From NCBI GenBank assembly GCA_004292955.1, contig RDXX01000009.1, forward strand, positions 330,348-394,347: a stretch of 64,000 bases of DNA, written 5' to 3'. The position numbers and the translations under genes were made by a program. Shown here one piece after another: positions 53,079-61,077 of the stretch. Position 1 is the first letter of the stretch. Each line of letters begins with the position of its first letter. The notes beneath the pieces were generated by a model. That model was not told where the DNA came from, ran no database searches, and was given only the letters and a program-made list of their open reading frames with translations. This stretch comes from Oscillatoriales cyanobacterium. Its GTDB lineage: Bacteria; Cyanobacteriota; Cyanobacteriia; Cyanobacteriales; Microcoleaceae.

Positions 53079-55757
53079 ATGAATCAAAACCATCCCCCCA
53101 TTCCTCGCTTAGATTTAGCACCCAAACTGAAACGTCCTCTTTCTTTGTGGAATCCTTTAGACTACCTGCGATTATTATATTGGGTGTTTTTCTTTCCTCA
53201 AGCTGTGAGGCGTTATGAGTATACTTTTGGAAGTGAATCTCGTTTAGAAGATACCAAAACCTGGCGAGAAAAGTGGGAGTGGTTGCGTCAAAATTCCGTC
53301 CAACGTCAGTTGATTCTACAAGCCTTGGTGTTAATGTTTGCTATCCCCGTAGGCTTGAGTAGACTTTCCGAGGAAATAGGCATTTCTATTGATTGGCGCG
53401 GCGTGGCGTTGGGCGTGGCGTTGGGCGTGGCGTTCGGCATGGGATCTGGCGTGGAGTTTGGTGTGGAGTCTGGCGTGGTATTAGGCGTGGAGTCTGGCGT
53501 GGTATTGGGCGTGGCGTTTGGCATGGCATCTGGCGTGGTATTGGGCGTGGCGTTGGGCATCGTGTTGGGCATGGCGTCCGGCATACCGTCCAGCGTAGTG
53601 TCCGGTGTGGCGTTCGGCGTGCCGTCTCGCGTGGTGTCCGGCGCGGCGTCAGACGTGGTATTGGGCGTGATGTTAAGCGCGGCTTCAAACGTGGAGTCCG
53701 TCGTGGCGTTAGGCGTGGAGTCCGTCGTGGCGTTGGGCGTAGCGTCCGGCGTGGCGTCCGGCGTGGCGAGGATACGTCCTGAAAATTGGCTTTTCGCTGT
53801 ACCGTTTACCTTACTCCAACGTCAACACCAAAATAGACAATTTCCTCACATTACCCCACTTCCCATTCCCTACCTGTCTTCTCAAATAGCTCATTGGCTG
53901 AGGCGGGATTGGGAAACAGGATTGCACAACATTAACCAACTATTACTATTTACTCTTCAGTTTATCCCTGTTGTTCAAGCTGTAAATCGCGTGCTAGCAG
54001 AGACACCAAAAGACCAACTTATCTATCGCGTCGCTCAATTATCAGAAGATCTTTATGATTGGAACTTGGTGCGTTTTGCCTCAGTTTCTCTCGGTGAAGC
54101 AATGAAGTCAAGAGCAGTACAAAGTTTTTCATTCATACCTTGGAAACAACAAATACAAGATCGTTTTCAAATAGAAATTAGTTTAAATACTCCTGCCCGT
54201 GCCTCTGCCGCTGGTTTCTGGTATCTCCATGAACAAGAACCAGACAAAGCCACAGAGGCTTTTGCCATAGTCCGAGATTTGCTTTATGGAGAGGAGATGT
54301 TCGCCTTAGCGAAAATTCTCACAGGCTTTCACCAAACAGCAGAACTAGCCGAAATTGCTTCCCTGAAACTGCCACCTTCCCCAAATCCACCTCGGCTACG
54401 CGAGACTACTTGGCAAGCAATTGCCTCTCTACGGCGGGTAATTGCCGATGTTCAACTCGTGCAGAATAGCGTATCTCGTTCTGCCCGTTCCCTTGCCCTC
54501 AACCGAGCATTAGGTGAACTTGAAACTATCCTCGATACTCCAGATATTCTACCACAAGCCGAACGAGATTTAATTATTAAAACCGCTAAAAAATGGCAAG
54601 AATCTTTACTGCAAGTCACAGGAAAAATCGGAGATATTTCAATTACTAAAGCTGTCACTAATCCCTATGTAATTGGCGATCCAGTCCAAGGCAATCTGTT
54701 TGTCGGCCGCGAAGATATCATCAGACAGCTAAAGGATGTACAGGGAAATAACCTGCAATCTGTGGCTCTCTACGGTCATCGGCGGATGGGGAAAACTTCG
54801 ATTTTGTTAAATGCTACCAACTGCTTAGGAGCAAAGGTACAGGTGGCTTATGTCAATTTGCTGCGGGTGGGAGATTGCTCTGAGGGAGTCGGCGAACTAC
54901 TAATATTCATCACCGATGCCATTGCCAAAACGGTCAAGATTGCACCTCCAGCCGATCGCGATTTACTCAATCTACCCTATCTCACCTTTGGACGCTACAT
55001 CGAACAAGTAGTAGCAAATATAGAAAGTGGATTGATCGTTGCTTTAGACGAGTTTGAAAAAATTGAAGAATTGATTAAGGCTGGGAAAATCAATCCAGAT
55101 TTTATCGGCTTTTTGCGAGGAATACTGCAAATGAGTTCTAAAGTTGCCTTAGCTTTTGCTGGATTGCACACCTTGGATGAAATGACCGGAGATTATTTCA
55201 ATCCTCTTTTTGCTAGCATTATCCCCATCCGAGTTGGTTTCCTGAGTCTAGGTGCAACTCGCCAAGTTTTAGCCAATCCCGATGATGACTTTATCCTAGA
55301 CTATAAACCCGAAGCACTCGATCGCATTTACGAACTAACTTACGGCCAACCCTACCTCACGCAATTGGTAGGATTCCTGTTAGTCCGCCACTACAACGAT
55401 CGAGTATTTGAAATGGGACGCCCCCGCGATCCAATGTTTACCGTAGAAGATGTAGAAACAGTCATCAATGACCCGGAATTTTTCACCAGAGGTCGCTACT
55501 ATTTTACAGCAGTTTGGGGTCAAGCAGCGGAAGGTGCATCGGGACAACAGCAGATTTTAAGAGTATTAGCACCTCATGTAAAAGGCATGAATCTCGACAG
55601 GCTGAGTGCAGAAACAGGGATGGATCAAACAAGTTTAGAGGAATCATTAAAAACTCTGGAACGCCACGATGTTGTTAAAGAAATTAATGGTTGCTACTGT
55701 ATAGCTGTAGAACTATTTCGCCGCTGGGTTCAGATGTCATTGGGAGGAAGCCACTAA
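53079..55757 (+). CDS. STAND/archaeal-type ATPase with 31 GVxx tetrapeptide repeats
   Basis: 892 residues. Residues 30-45 and 78-93 are hydrophobic and may enter the membrane. Residues 108-231 consist of 31 consecutive tetrapeptides of the form G-(V/M/I)-x-(L/F/S), coded by a 12-base DNA repeat (53400-53771); the later units lose the Gly. Residues ~240-520 are helical. The ATPase follows: FVGREDIIRQL, Walker A YGHRRMGKTS (~565-573), Walker B GLIVALDEFEK (~651-661), then a Cdc6/Orc-like lid and a winged-helix end (~820-885). This is STAND-like architecture of unknown function, perhaps a membrane-attached sensor. Confidence 0.85.
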   Translation: MNQNHPPIPRLDLAPKLKRPLSLWNPLDYLRLLYWVFFFPQAVRRYEYTFGSESRLEDTKTWREKWEWLRQNSVQRQLILQALVLMFAIPVGLSRLSEEIGISIDWRGVALGVALGVAFGMGSGVEFGVESGVVLGVESGVVLGVAFGMASGVVLGVALGIVLGMASGIPSSVVSGVAFGVPSRVVSGAASDVVLGVMLSAASNVESVVALGVESVVALGVASGVASGVARIRPENWLFAVPFTLLQRQHQNRQFPHITPLPIPYLSSQIAHWLRRDWETGLHNINQLLLFTLQFIPVVQAVNRVLAETPKDQLIYRVAQLSEDLYDWNLVRFASVSLGEAMKSRAVQSFSFIPWKQQIQDRFQIEISLNTPARASAAGFWYLHEQEPDKATEAFAIVRDLLYGEEMFALAKILTGFHQTAELAEIASLKLPPSPNPPRLRETTWQAIASLRRVIADVQLVQNSVSRSARSLALNRALGELETILDTPDILPQAERDLIIKTAKKWQESLLQVTGKIGDISITKAVTNPYVIGDPVQGNLFVGREDIIRQLKDVQGNNLQSVALYGHRRMGKTSILLNATNCLGAKVQVAYVNLLRVGDCSEGVGELLIFITDAIAKTVKIAPPADRDLLNLPYLTFGRYIEQVVANIESGLIVALDEFEKIEELIKAGKINPDFIGFLRGILQMSSKVALAFAGLHTLDEMTGDYFNPLFASIIPIRVGFLSLGATRQVLANPDDDFILDYKPEALDRIYELTYGQPYLTQLVGFLLVRHYNDRVFEMGRPRDPMFTVEDVETVINDPEFFTRGRYYFTAVWGQAAEGASGQQQILRVLAPHVKGMNLDRLSAETGMDQTSLEESLKTLERHDVVKEINGCYCIAVELFRRWVQMSLGGSH

Positions 55758-55861
55758 AATCGGGAATGGCGATTCCCTACAGGATAGCTACGCACGCGCG
55801 TATCTTGCTGTTTTTCACACAAGGGCGATCGGACTTTGTGAAAACCCAAGCCTCAACGAAT

Positions 55862-56221
55862 TCAAGGAATTGGCAAGTGAATAATTTGGTCTTGATATTC
55901 CCCATCAAAAGAACCTCCCGCAATCACAATCAACTCGTCCAGTGTCTCCCCAATACCCATATCGGGGTTGAAGATAAAAATACCGGGTATGTGGCGATTT
56001 TGGGCAATGTGATCCGCTAAGTGTACCGGCATTGACTTGCGGTTATTAGTCAGCAGCACAAAGTTATGTACTTCACACCAAATTAGGATTTCTGGATCTA
56101 ACGTACCTTTGGGAGGAGTATCCGGTTCTCCCACAGCCCGAATTATCAAATCTGATTCCCGCCGGCGCAGTTGGTTAATATAAACTGGATTAACATTTTC
56201 ATCCATGAGATATTTGAGCAT
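55862..56221 (-). CDS. DUF5615 PIN-like protein, probable toxin
   Basis: 119 residues. MLKYLMDENVNPVYINQLRR at the N-terminus, ILIWCEVHNFVLLTNNRKSMP in the middle, and LDELIVIAGG near the end match the Mut7-C-like DUF5615 PIN fold. The acidic residues Asp7, Glu8 and the central Asn/Arg segment sit where the family expects them. It overlaps the upstream DUF433 gene by 23 bases, the usual pairing for these putative toxin-antitoxin modules. Confidence 0.83.
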   Translation of the reverse strand: MLKYLMDENVNPVYINQLRRRESDLIIRAVGEPDTPPKGTLDPEILIWCEVHNFVLLTNNRKSMPVHLADHIAQNRHIPGIFIFNPDMGIGETLDELIVIAGGSFDGEYQDQIIHLPIP

Positions 56222-56549
56222 TTTTCGCCTTTTTGCCTTCTCTTTCTGCCTTTAACTGCATCAGTTTCCGCACCGCAGGCGACGGGTTTCGCTGCTGTTC
56301 CTCTCGCATTCTGCGTCCCCATTCCAACCAGTCAGCGATGTAATTGCTCACAGATTCTTTGTTGTGAAGATAATACAGAATGGTCGCATAAACTTGTTCT
56401 AGACTCAGCGAAGTGTAAATATTGGCAATTTCCTCTGGGGTGCGAGCACGATAAATGTACTCGTACAGGATAGTTTCAATTCCAATCCGCGAATCTTTCA
56501 GGCGAATGTCATCAGGTGCTAGAAAGTTGAAGTATTCTTCTAGTTGCAC
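56199..56549 (-). CDS. DUF433 protein, probable antitoxin
   Basis: 116 residues. FLAPDDIRLKDSRIGIETILYEYIYRARTPEEIANIY and LSLEQVYATILYYLHNKESVSNYI correspond to DUF433 with its helix-turn-helix-like pattern. The C-terminal half (LEWGRRMREEQQRNPSP, KLMQLKAEREGKK) is charged and probably wraps the toxin. First gene of the pair. Confidence 0.83.
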   Translation of the reverse strand: MQLEEYFNFLAPDDIRLKDSRIGIETILYEYIYRARTPEEIANIYTSLSLEQVYATILYYLHNKESVSNYIADWLEWGRRMREEQQRNPSPAVRKLMQLKAEREGKKAKNAQISHG

Positions 56550-56815
56550 AGTTTAATCCTTCCTTTTTAGCCGATCGTACTGCTAACTATAATTTTACTA
56601 TAATTCCACTTTTAATTCTAGCGAGGTATGGCTGCGATCGCCCTTTCTGTCTTAGCCTAAACCAAATCAGATATGCGATCGCACGCACTTTTTGCACAAT
56701 ACTGACCCAACTGGTACAGGTGGCAAAAACTCAGCAACTCTATTTCTAGCATTTCCTAGGGGCAATCCCTCGCGATCGCCCCCGATGTTTCATCTCCAGC
56801 CCATGACTATAGTCG
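56550..56815. other. Intergenic, HIP1-containing
   Basis: 266 bases between the DUF433 gene start and the glycosyltransferase remnant. Several GCGATCGC octamers. The missing N-terminal half of the glycosyltransferase is not found here. Confidence 0.4.
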
Positions 56816-57364
56816 GAAAACCCTTTATTCTTGTCGGTGGCTGAATTTATTCCCCGCAAGCGCCCTGGCAATATTCTCAAGGCATTTGCCCAACTAGCTC
56901 GACCTCAAGTACACTTAGCTTTGGTCGGAGATGGCATAATTTTGGAGGAAATGCGAGAACTAGCATCAGAATTAGGAATTCAAAAGCAAGTACATTTTTT
57001 GGGCTTGCGACGAGATATCCCCATTTTGATTCGTGCCTCAGTAGCTACTCTGATTGCTTCCTCTCAAGAAGGGCTTCCTAATTGCGTCATGGAATCTTTC
57101 TGCATCGAAGTCCCCGTCATCGGTATAGAAATTCGAGGCACTCGTGATTTATTAGAAAATGGCAATGGTTTGCTGGTAAAGTTGGGAGATATCAACGGAA
57201 TAGCACAGCAATGGCATAGATTTTAGACCATCCAGAGGAAGCTCAACATATGAGCAAGCGCGGACGAGAAAATATGGTTAATTATGACCTGCCACATATC
57301 CTCAAAGCAATACGAGGCTTTATATGCTGAAGTCAACAATCAACAATCAACAATCAACCCATGA
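56816..57364 (+). pseudogene. Remnant of a GT4-family glycosyltransferase
   Basis: Only the C-terminal Rossmann domain survives. It reads FLSVAEFIPRKRP, HLALVGDGIILEEMRELASELG and SSQEGLPNCVMESFCIEVPVIG, the donor-binding half of a GT4 enzyme. The frame is broken near 57221 (after QQWH; the next frame reads LDHPEEAQHMSKRGRENM) and again near 57306 (a third frame continues QYEALYAEVNN). The last frame ends at TGA 57362-57364, overlapping the epimerase ATG, which shows the intact ancestor was translationally coupled to it. The N-terminal ~200 residues are gone. Confidence 0.82.
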
Positions 57365-58308
57365 GTAATATTGTTACAGGCGCGGCAGGTTTTATCGGCT
57401 CTAACTTAGTCGAAACTCTTTTAAACCAAGGTGAACAAGTAATCGGAGTTGATGAAGTCAACGATTACTACAATCCCGAATTAAAGAGAAAAAATCTCGC
57501 TCATTTTGAAAAACATCCAAATTTTAAACTAATTGAGGGTAATATCCTATCTTTGGATTGGAAACCGCTATTAGCAAATGCAGAAGTCATTTACCACCAA
57601 GCAGCCCAAGCAGGAGTCCGTGCTAGTTGGGGATACGGTTTCCGCAGCTATACGGAACGCAATATCAATGCAACTCAGGTACTCCTAGAAGCCGCCAAAG
57701 ATGCACCGCAACTGAAAAAGTTTGTATTGGCTTCGTCTTCGTCGGTGTACGGCAATGCTGAAACTTTTCCTACTTCCGAAACTGCCTGCCCTCAACCAGT
57801 TTCTCCCTACGGGATTACCAAATTAGCTGCTGAACGTTTGGCTTCGCTTTATCATCACAATTTTGGCGTTCCCGCAACCATCCTACGCTATTTCACCGTT
57901 TACGGGCCTCGCCAGCGTCCCGATATGGCATTTCACATATTTTTTAAGTCAATTTTGCGCGGCGAAGCGATTTCAATTTACGGAGACGGACAGCAAACCC
58001 GAGATTTTACTTTTATCAGCGATTGCGTTGCCGCTAATTTAGCTGCCGCTAAAGTGCCGGAATCTGTCGGGGAAATATTTAATATTGGAGGGGGAAGTCG
58101 AGTTGCTTTGGCGGAAGTTATTCAGACGATGGAAAGCATTGTCGATCGCCCGATTCGCATCAATTACCTAGAATCGAGCAAAGGAGATGCACGAGATACT
58201 AGCGCTGACGCATCGAAAGCTCAGAAAATCTTGGGATATCAGCCACAGGTGTCTTTGAGAGAAGGATTGAGGCAAGAATGGGAATGGGTACAGTCTTTGT
58301 ACGGTTAG
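57361..58308 (+). CDS. NAD-dependent sugar-nucleotide epimerase (UDP-glucuronate 4-epimerase-like)
   Basis: 315 residues, extended SDR fold. GAAGFIGSNLVETLL binds NAD, SSSSVYG holds the catalytic Ser/Thr, and YGITKLAAERLA holds YxxxK. VNDYYNPELKRKNL after the second strand is typical of the UDP-glucuronate/GalE-like epimerase branch. A role in making UDP-galacturonate or a related sugar fits the neighbouring ugd and decarboxylase genes. The substrate is not proven. ATG overlaps the broken glycosyltransferase frame. Confidence 0.85.
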   Translation: MSNIVTGAAGFIGSNLVETLLNQGEQVIGVDEVNDYYNPELKRKNLAHFEKHPNFKLIEGNILSLDWKPLLANAEVIYHQAAQAGVRASWGYGFRSYTERNINATQVLLEAAKDAPQLKKFVLASSSSVYGNAETFPTSETACPQPVSPYGITKLAAERLASLYHHNFGVPATILRYFTVYGPRQRPDMAFHIFFKSILRGEAISIYGDGQQTRDFTFISDCVAANLAAAKVPESVGEIFNIGGGSRVALAEVIQTMESIVDRPIRINYLESSKGDARDTSADASKAQKILGYQPQVSLREGLRQEWEWVQSLYG

Positions 58309-58948
58309 AGTGTGCTTAACTTACTCATATAGAAATCCTAAATAATTAAGATAAATTTGTAGGGTAGTACCTTTCTTTGCCTACCCTATCTATCGGGCAA
58401 CCGAACGTGGTTCGAGCCCTACAACAATTGTGCAAATGATTTAGGATTGCTATATCAAATCCAATGAGGGATGAAGCTACTGGATATGATCGCACCGAGA
58501 AACCCGGTTTCTCGGTGTGATGTTTTTTTGGTGGAGTTATACCAACTTTCATAATTGTTGCAAAATTATTAGGTTTGTAGTCAGGACTTTAGTCATTATT
58601 AAGTTTATAGTAAGGACTTTATCTTTCGTTTGCTAACTAATGTTTGTTAACTAAAAATGGCACCAAAAATTAAGATTTATAATTATATAGTCACTGTGGA
58701 GATAATGTCAACAGTATTTTTTCGGAATTATAGAAGTGTAAGTAAAATTAACTAGGTTAGCTCCAGTCTAGCTCGCAATCTGTTGCATATATTCTGACAA
58801 TGCTAAGTTAATTAAAGATTTGATCCAGGTTGCGGATAAGTCTTTACATTGTTGATCGATATTTTGTTATTGTATTAACAAGTTTGATTCGATCGACTGA
58901 ATTGTTGTACCACAGTCTTACCCTCTAAACAGAACGGCAGTTTCCCCC
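58309..58948. promoter_or_regulatory. Upstream region of the UDP-glucuronate decarboxylase gene
   Basis: 640 bases with no gene. Contains a MITE-like element (58327-58455), a GAGAAACCCGGTTTCTC palindrome (58498-58514) and two decayed AGGTTTGTAGTCAGGACTTT units (58569-58620). The right 300 bases are AT-rich and presumably hold the promoter. Confidence 0.45.
58327..58455. mobile_element. MITE-like element (129 bp) with nested inverted repeats
   Basis: ATATAGAAATCCTAAATAATT at the left matches the reverse complement of AATGATTTAGGATTGCTATAT at the right. Inside, TTGTAGGG pairs with CCCTACAA, and TAGGGTAG pairs with CTACCCTA. No coding capacity. Confidence 0.7.
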
Positions 58949-60883
58949 ATGAGAATTTTAGTCACAGGCGGTGCGGGTTTTATCGGTTCCCATCTGATCG
59001 ATCGCTTAATGGCCCAAGGACACGAGGTAGTCTGCCTGGATAACTTTTACACCGGGACTAAGCGCAATATCCTCAAATGGATGGACAACCCCTATTTTGA
59101 GCTGATCCGCCACGACATCACGGAACCGATTCGGTTAGAGGTAGATCAGATTTACCATCTGGCCTGTCCAGCTTCCCCAATACACTATCAGTACAATCCT
59201 GTCAAGACAATTAAAACAAACGTCATCGGCACGATGAATATGTTGGGATTGGCGAAACGGGTGAAGGCCAGATTTTTTCTGGCTTCCACATCAGAAGTTT
59301 ACGGCGATCCAGATGTCCATCCCCAAACAGAAGACTATCGCGGTAACGTTAATTGTATAGGTATTCGCAGTTGTTACGACGAGAATACTGAAATTTTGAC
59401 AGAAAACGGTTGGGTTCCTTTTCCTAACTTACAGCCGGGAGTTCGCGTAGCAACTCTCAATCCAGACAATCAGATTGAATATCACGTTCCTGACGAGCAT
59501 ATCGTGCAGCCTTATGTGGGTAACTTGCTCCGATTTGCCAATTCTAAATTTGATTTTTGTGTGACTCCCAATCACTGGATGTATGTCAAAAACCGCACTG
59601 GTAAATTGAACTTTCTCCAAGCCGATACAGATGTATATTGGCACCATCAAAGAGCCATCACGGGAGCAGAATTTTTAGCGGCAGAACAAGAATGGTTTGA
59701 ATTAGGAGAACCGCCGCGCAATGCTAAAGTAAATGTCGAACGGGTGCGGATGGATGATTGGCTGGAATTTCTGGGTTATTACATTTCCGAAGGTTGCGTT
59801 CACGTCCGCAGGCGAGCGCGAGTCGTTAACGGTTGCGATTATGATATTGCTGATTACAACATATTAATCGCTCAAGTAAATCCAGAAGGACGGACAGCAA
59901 TAGCAGAGTGTCTCCAGCGGACTCCTTTCAAGTTTTTTGACTCCGACGACCATCAATTTCGGATTTGCAGCAAACAATTAGCAGAAATTTTGCTGCCTCT
60001 GGGCAAGTCTGGTGACAAATACATACCGCGAGAATACCTAAATCTGTCTCAGCGACAGTCATTAATTTTGTTCAAAGCTTTGATATTGGGAGATGGCTCT
60101 CAAAAAGGAAATGCCTACGCTTATTACACTAAATCAAAGCAATTGGCTGATGACGTACAAGAGTTAGCAATGCGCTGCGGCTATGCAGCAACGGTAGTCA
60201 ATCATGCAATCGGTCGCGATCTTTATCGCGTTAATATTCGCCCTCCAAAAGATGCAAATCTCGTAACTCCCGAACCAGTTCGTTATGCGGGAAATGTTTA
60301 TTGTGTCAATGTTAAAAATCACGTAATCTGCGTCCGCCGCAACGGCAAGGCAGCGTTTTGTGGCAACTGTTACGACGAGGGGAAGCGAGTAGCTGAAACC
60401 CTATCTTTTGACTACCACCGCCAAAATGGGGTAGACATTCGAGTTGTCCGAATTTTCAATACCTACGGCCCCCGGATGTTGGAAAATGACGGCAGAGTAG
60501 TCAGCAATTTTATTGTGCAAGCTTTGCGGAATGAGCCGCTGACTGTTTACGGTGACGGTTCCCAAACCCGGAGTTTTTGCTACGTTTCCGATTTGGTGGA
60601 AGGATTTATTCGGTTGATGAATAGCGACAAAATCGGGCCGATGAATTTGGGGAATCCCGGCGAATACACTATCTTGGAGTTAGCACAGAAAATTCAAAAT
60701 ATGATTAATCCAGGGGCGGAAATCATCTTCAAACCGCTGCCACAAGACGATCCAAAACAGCGACAACCGGATATTACTCTTGCTAAAAATTGGTTGGGGT
60801 GGGAACCAACTGTGCCGCTGGATAAAGGTTTAGAGTTAACTGTGAAAGATTTTCGCGATCGCATCGAGGGAAACCAAAAGTAG
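58949..60883 (+). CDS. uxs: UDP-glucuronate decarboxylase (UDP-xylose synthase) precursor containing an intein
   Basis: 644 codons. The host protein is residues 1-141 plus 474-644 (312 residues after splicing), the normal length of bacterial UXS. GGAGFIGSHLIDRL binds NAD, YHLACPASPIHYQ and LASTSEVYGD are UXS hallmarks, and RSCYDEGKRVAETL carries the catalytic YxxxK (Tyr475, Lys479 of the precursor). It converts UDP-glucuronate to UDP-xylose. A 332-residue intein splits the gene exactly between RS and CYDEGK, so the precursor cannot be active before splicing. Next to ugd, which makes its substrate. Confidence 0.95.
   Translation: MRILVTGGAGFIGSHLIDRLMAQGHEVVCLDNFYTGTKRNILKWMDNPYFELIRHDITEPIRLEVDQIYHLACPASPIHYQYNPVKTIKTNVIGTMNMLGLAKRVKARFFLASTSEVYGDPDVHPQTEDYRGNVNCIGIRSCYDENTEILTENGWVPFPNLQPGVRVATLNPDNQIEYHVPDEHIVQPYVGNLLRFANSKFDFCVTPNHWMYVKNRTGKLNFLQADTDVYWHHQRAITGAEFLAAEQEWFELGEPPRNAKVNVERVRMDDWLEFLGYYISEGCVHVRRRARVVNGCDYDIADYNILIAQVNPEGRTAIAECLQRTPFKFFDSDDHQFRICSKQLAEILLPLGKSGDKYIPREYLNLSQRQSLILFKALILGDGSQKGNAYAYYTKSKQLADDVQELAMRCGYAATVVNHAIGRDLYRVNIRPPKDANLVTPEPVRYAGNVYCVNVKNHVICVRRNGKAAFCGNCYDEGKRVAETLSFDYHRQNGVDIRVVRIFNTYGPRMLENDGRVVSNFIVQALRNEPLTVYGDGSQTRSFCYVSDLVEGFIRLMNSDKIGPMNLGNPGEYTILELAQKIQNMINPGAEIIFKPLPQDDPKQRQPDITLAKNWLGWEPTVPLDKGLELTVKDFRDRIEGNQK
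59372..60367 (+). mobile_element. LAGLIDADG-type intein inside uxs (332 residues)
   Basis: Residues 142-473 of the precursor. Starts with Cys (CYDENTEILTENGWVPFPNLQPG, block A). The TxxH block is VTPNHWMYV. Two dodecapeptide endonuclease motifs are LEFLGYYISEGC and FKALILGDGS, with acidic residues Glu281 and Asp382. The end is VYCVNVKNHVICVRRNGKAAF then CGN, followed by extein Cys474. The terminal Asn and +1 Cys are present, but the penultimate residue is Gly, not the usual His. Splicing and homing activity both look intact. The fused frame has no stop, so it is not decayed. Confidence 0.95.
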
Positions 60884-61015
60884 AGAGAGGGAGAGATAGA
60901 GGGGGAGAGGAGGAGAGGGGGAGTATTTTTACTTCTTAATTCTTCATTCTTCCCTATTCCCTATTCCCTATTCCCTTTTGCTTCCTCAATCTGCCTGCCA
61001 TCTGACTAATAAGAA

Positions 61016-61052
61016 CTGTCAACTGTCAACTGTCAACTGTCAACTGTCAACT
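61016..61052. repeat. Heptanucleotide (CTGTCAA)n tract upstream of ugd
   Basis: Five units, the reverse complement of TTGACAG, 26 bases before the ugd ATG. To its left are purine-rich GAGAGGGGGAGA and (TATTCCC)n tracts. Confidence 0.85.
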
Positions 61053-61077
61053 GTTTACTAACTTTGAGGACATTTCT

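Noticed and set aside
53306..53782. Long open frames on the other strand and in another forward frame over the GVxx array (Arg/Gly-rich and Pro/Thr-rich products)
   Set aside because: The 12-base repeat has no stop in several frames, so these are by-products of the repeat. They lack ribosome-binding sites, and the ATPase frame alone continues into a recognisable domain.
58361..58440. GTGGTTCGAGCCC resembles a tRNA T-arm
   Set aside because: No acceptor, D or anticodon stems can be formed around it; it is the inner part of the MITE-like element.
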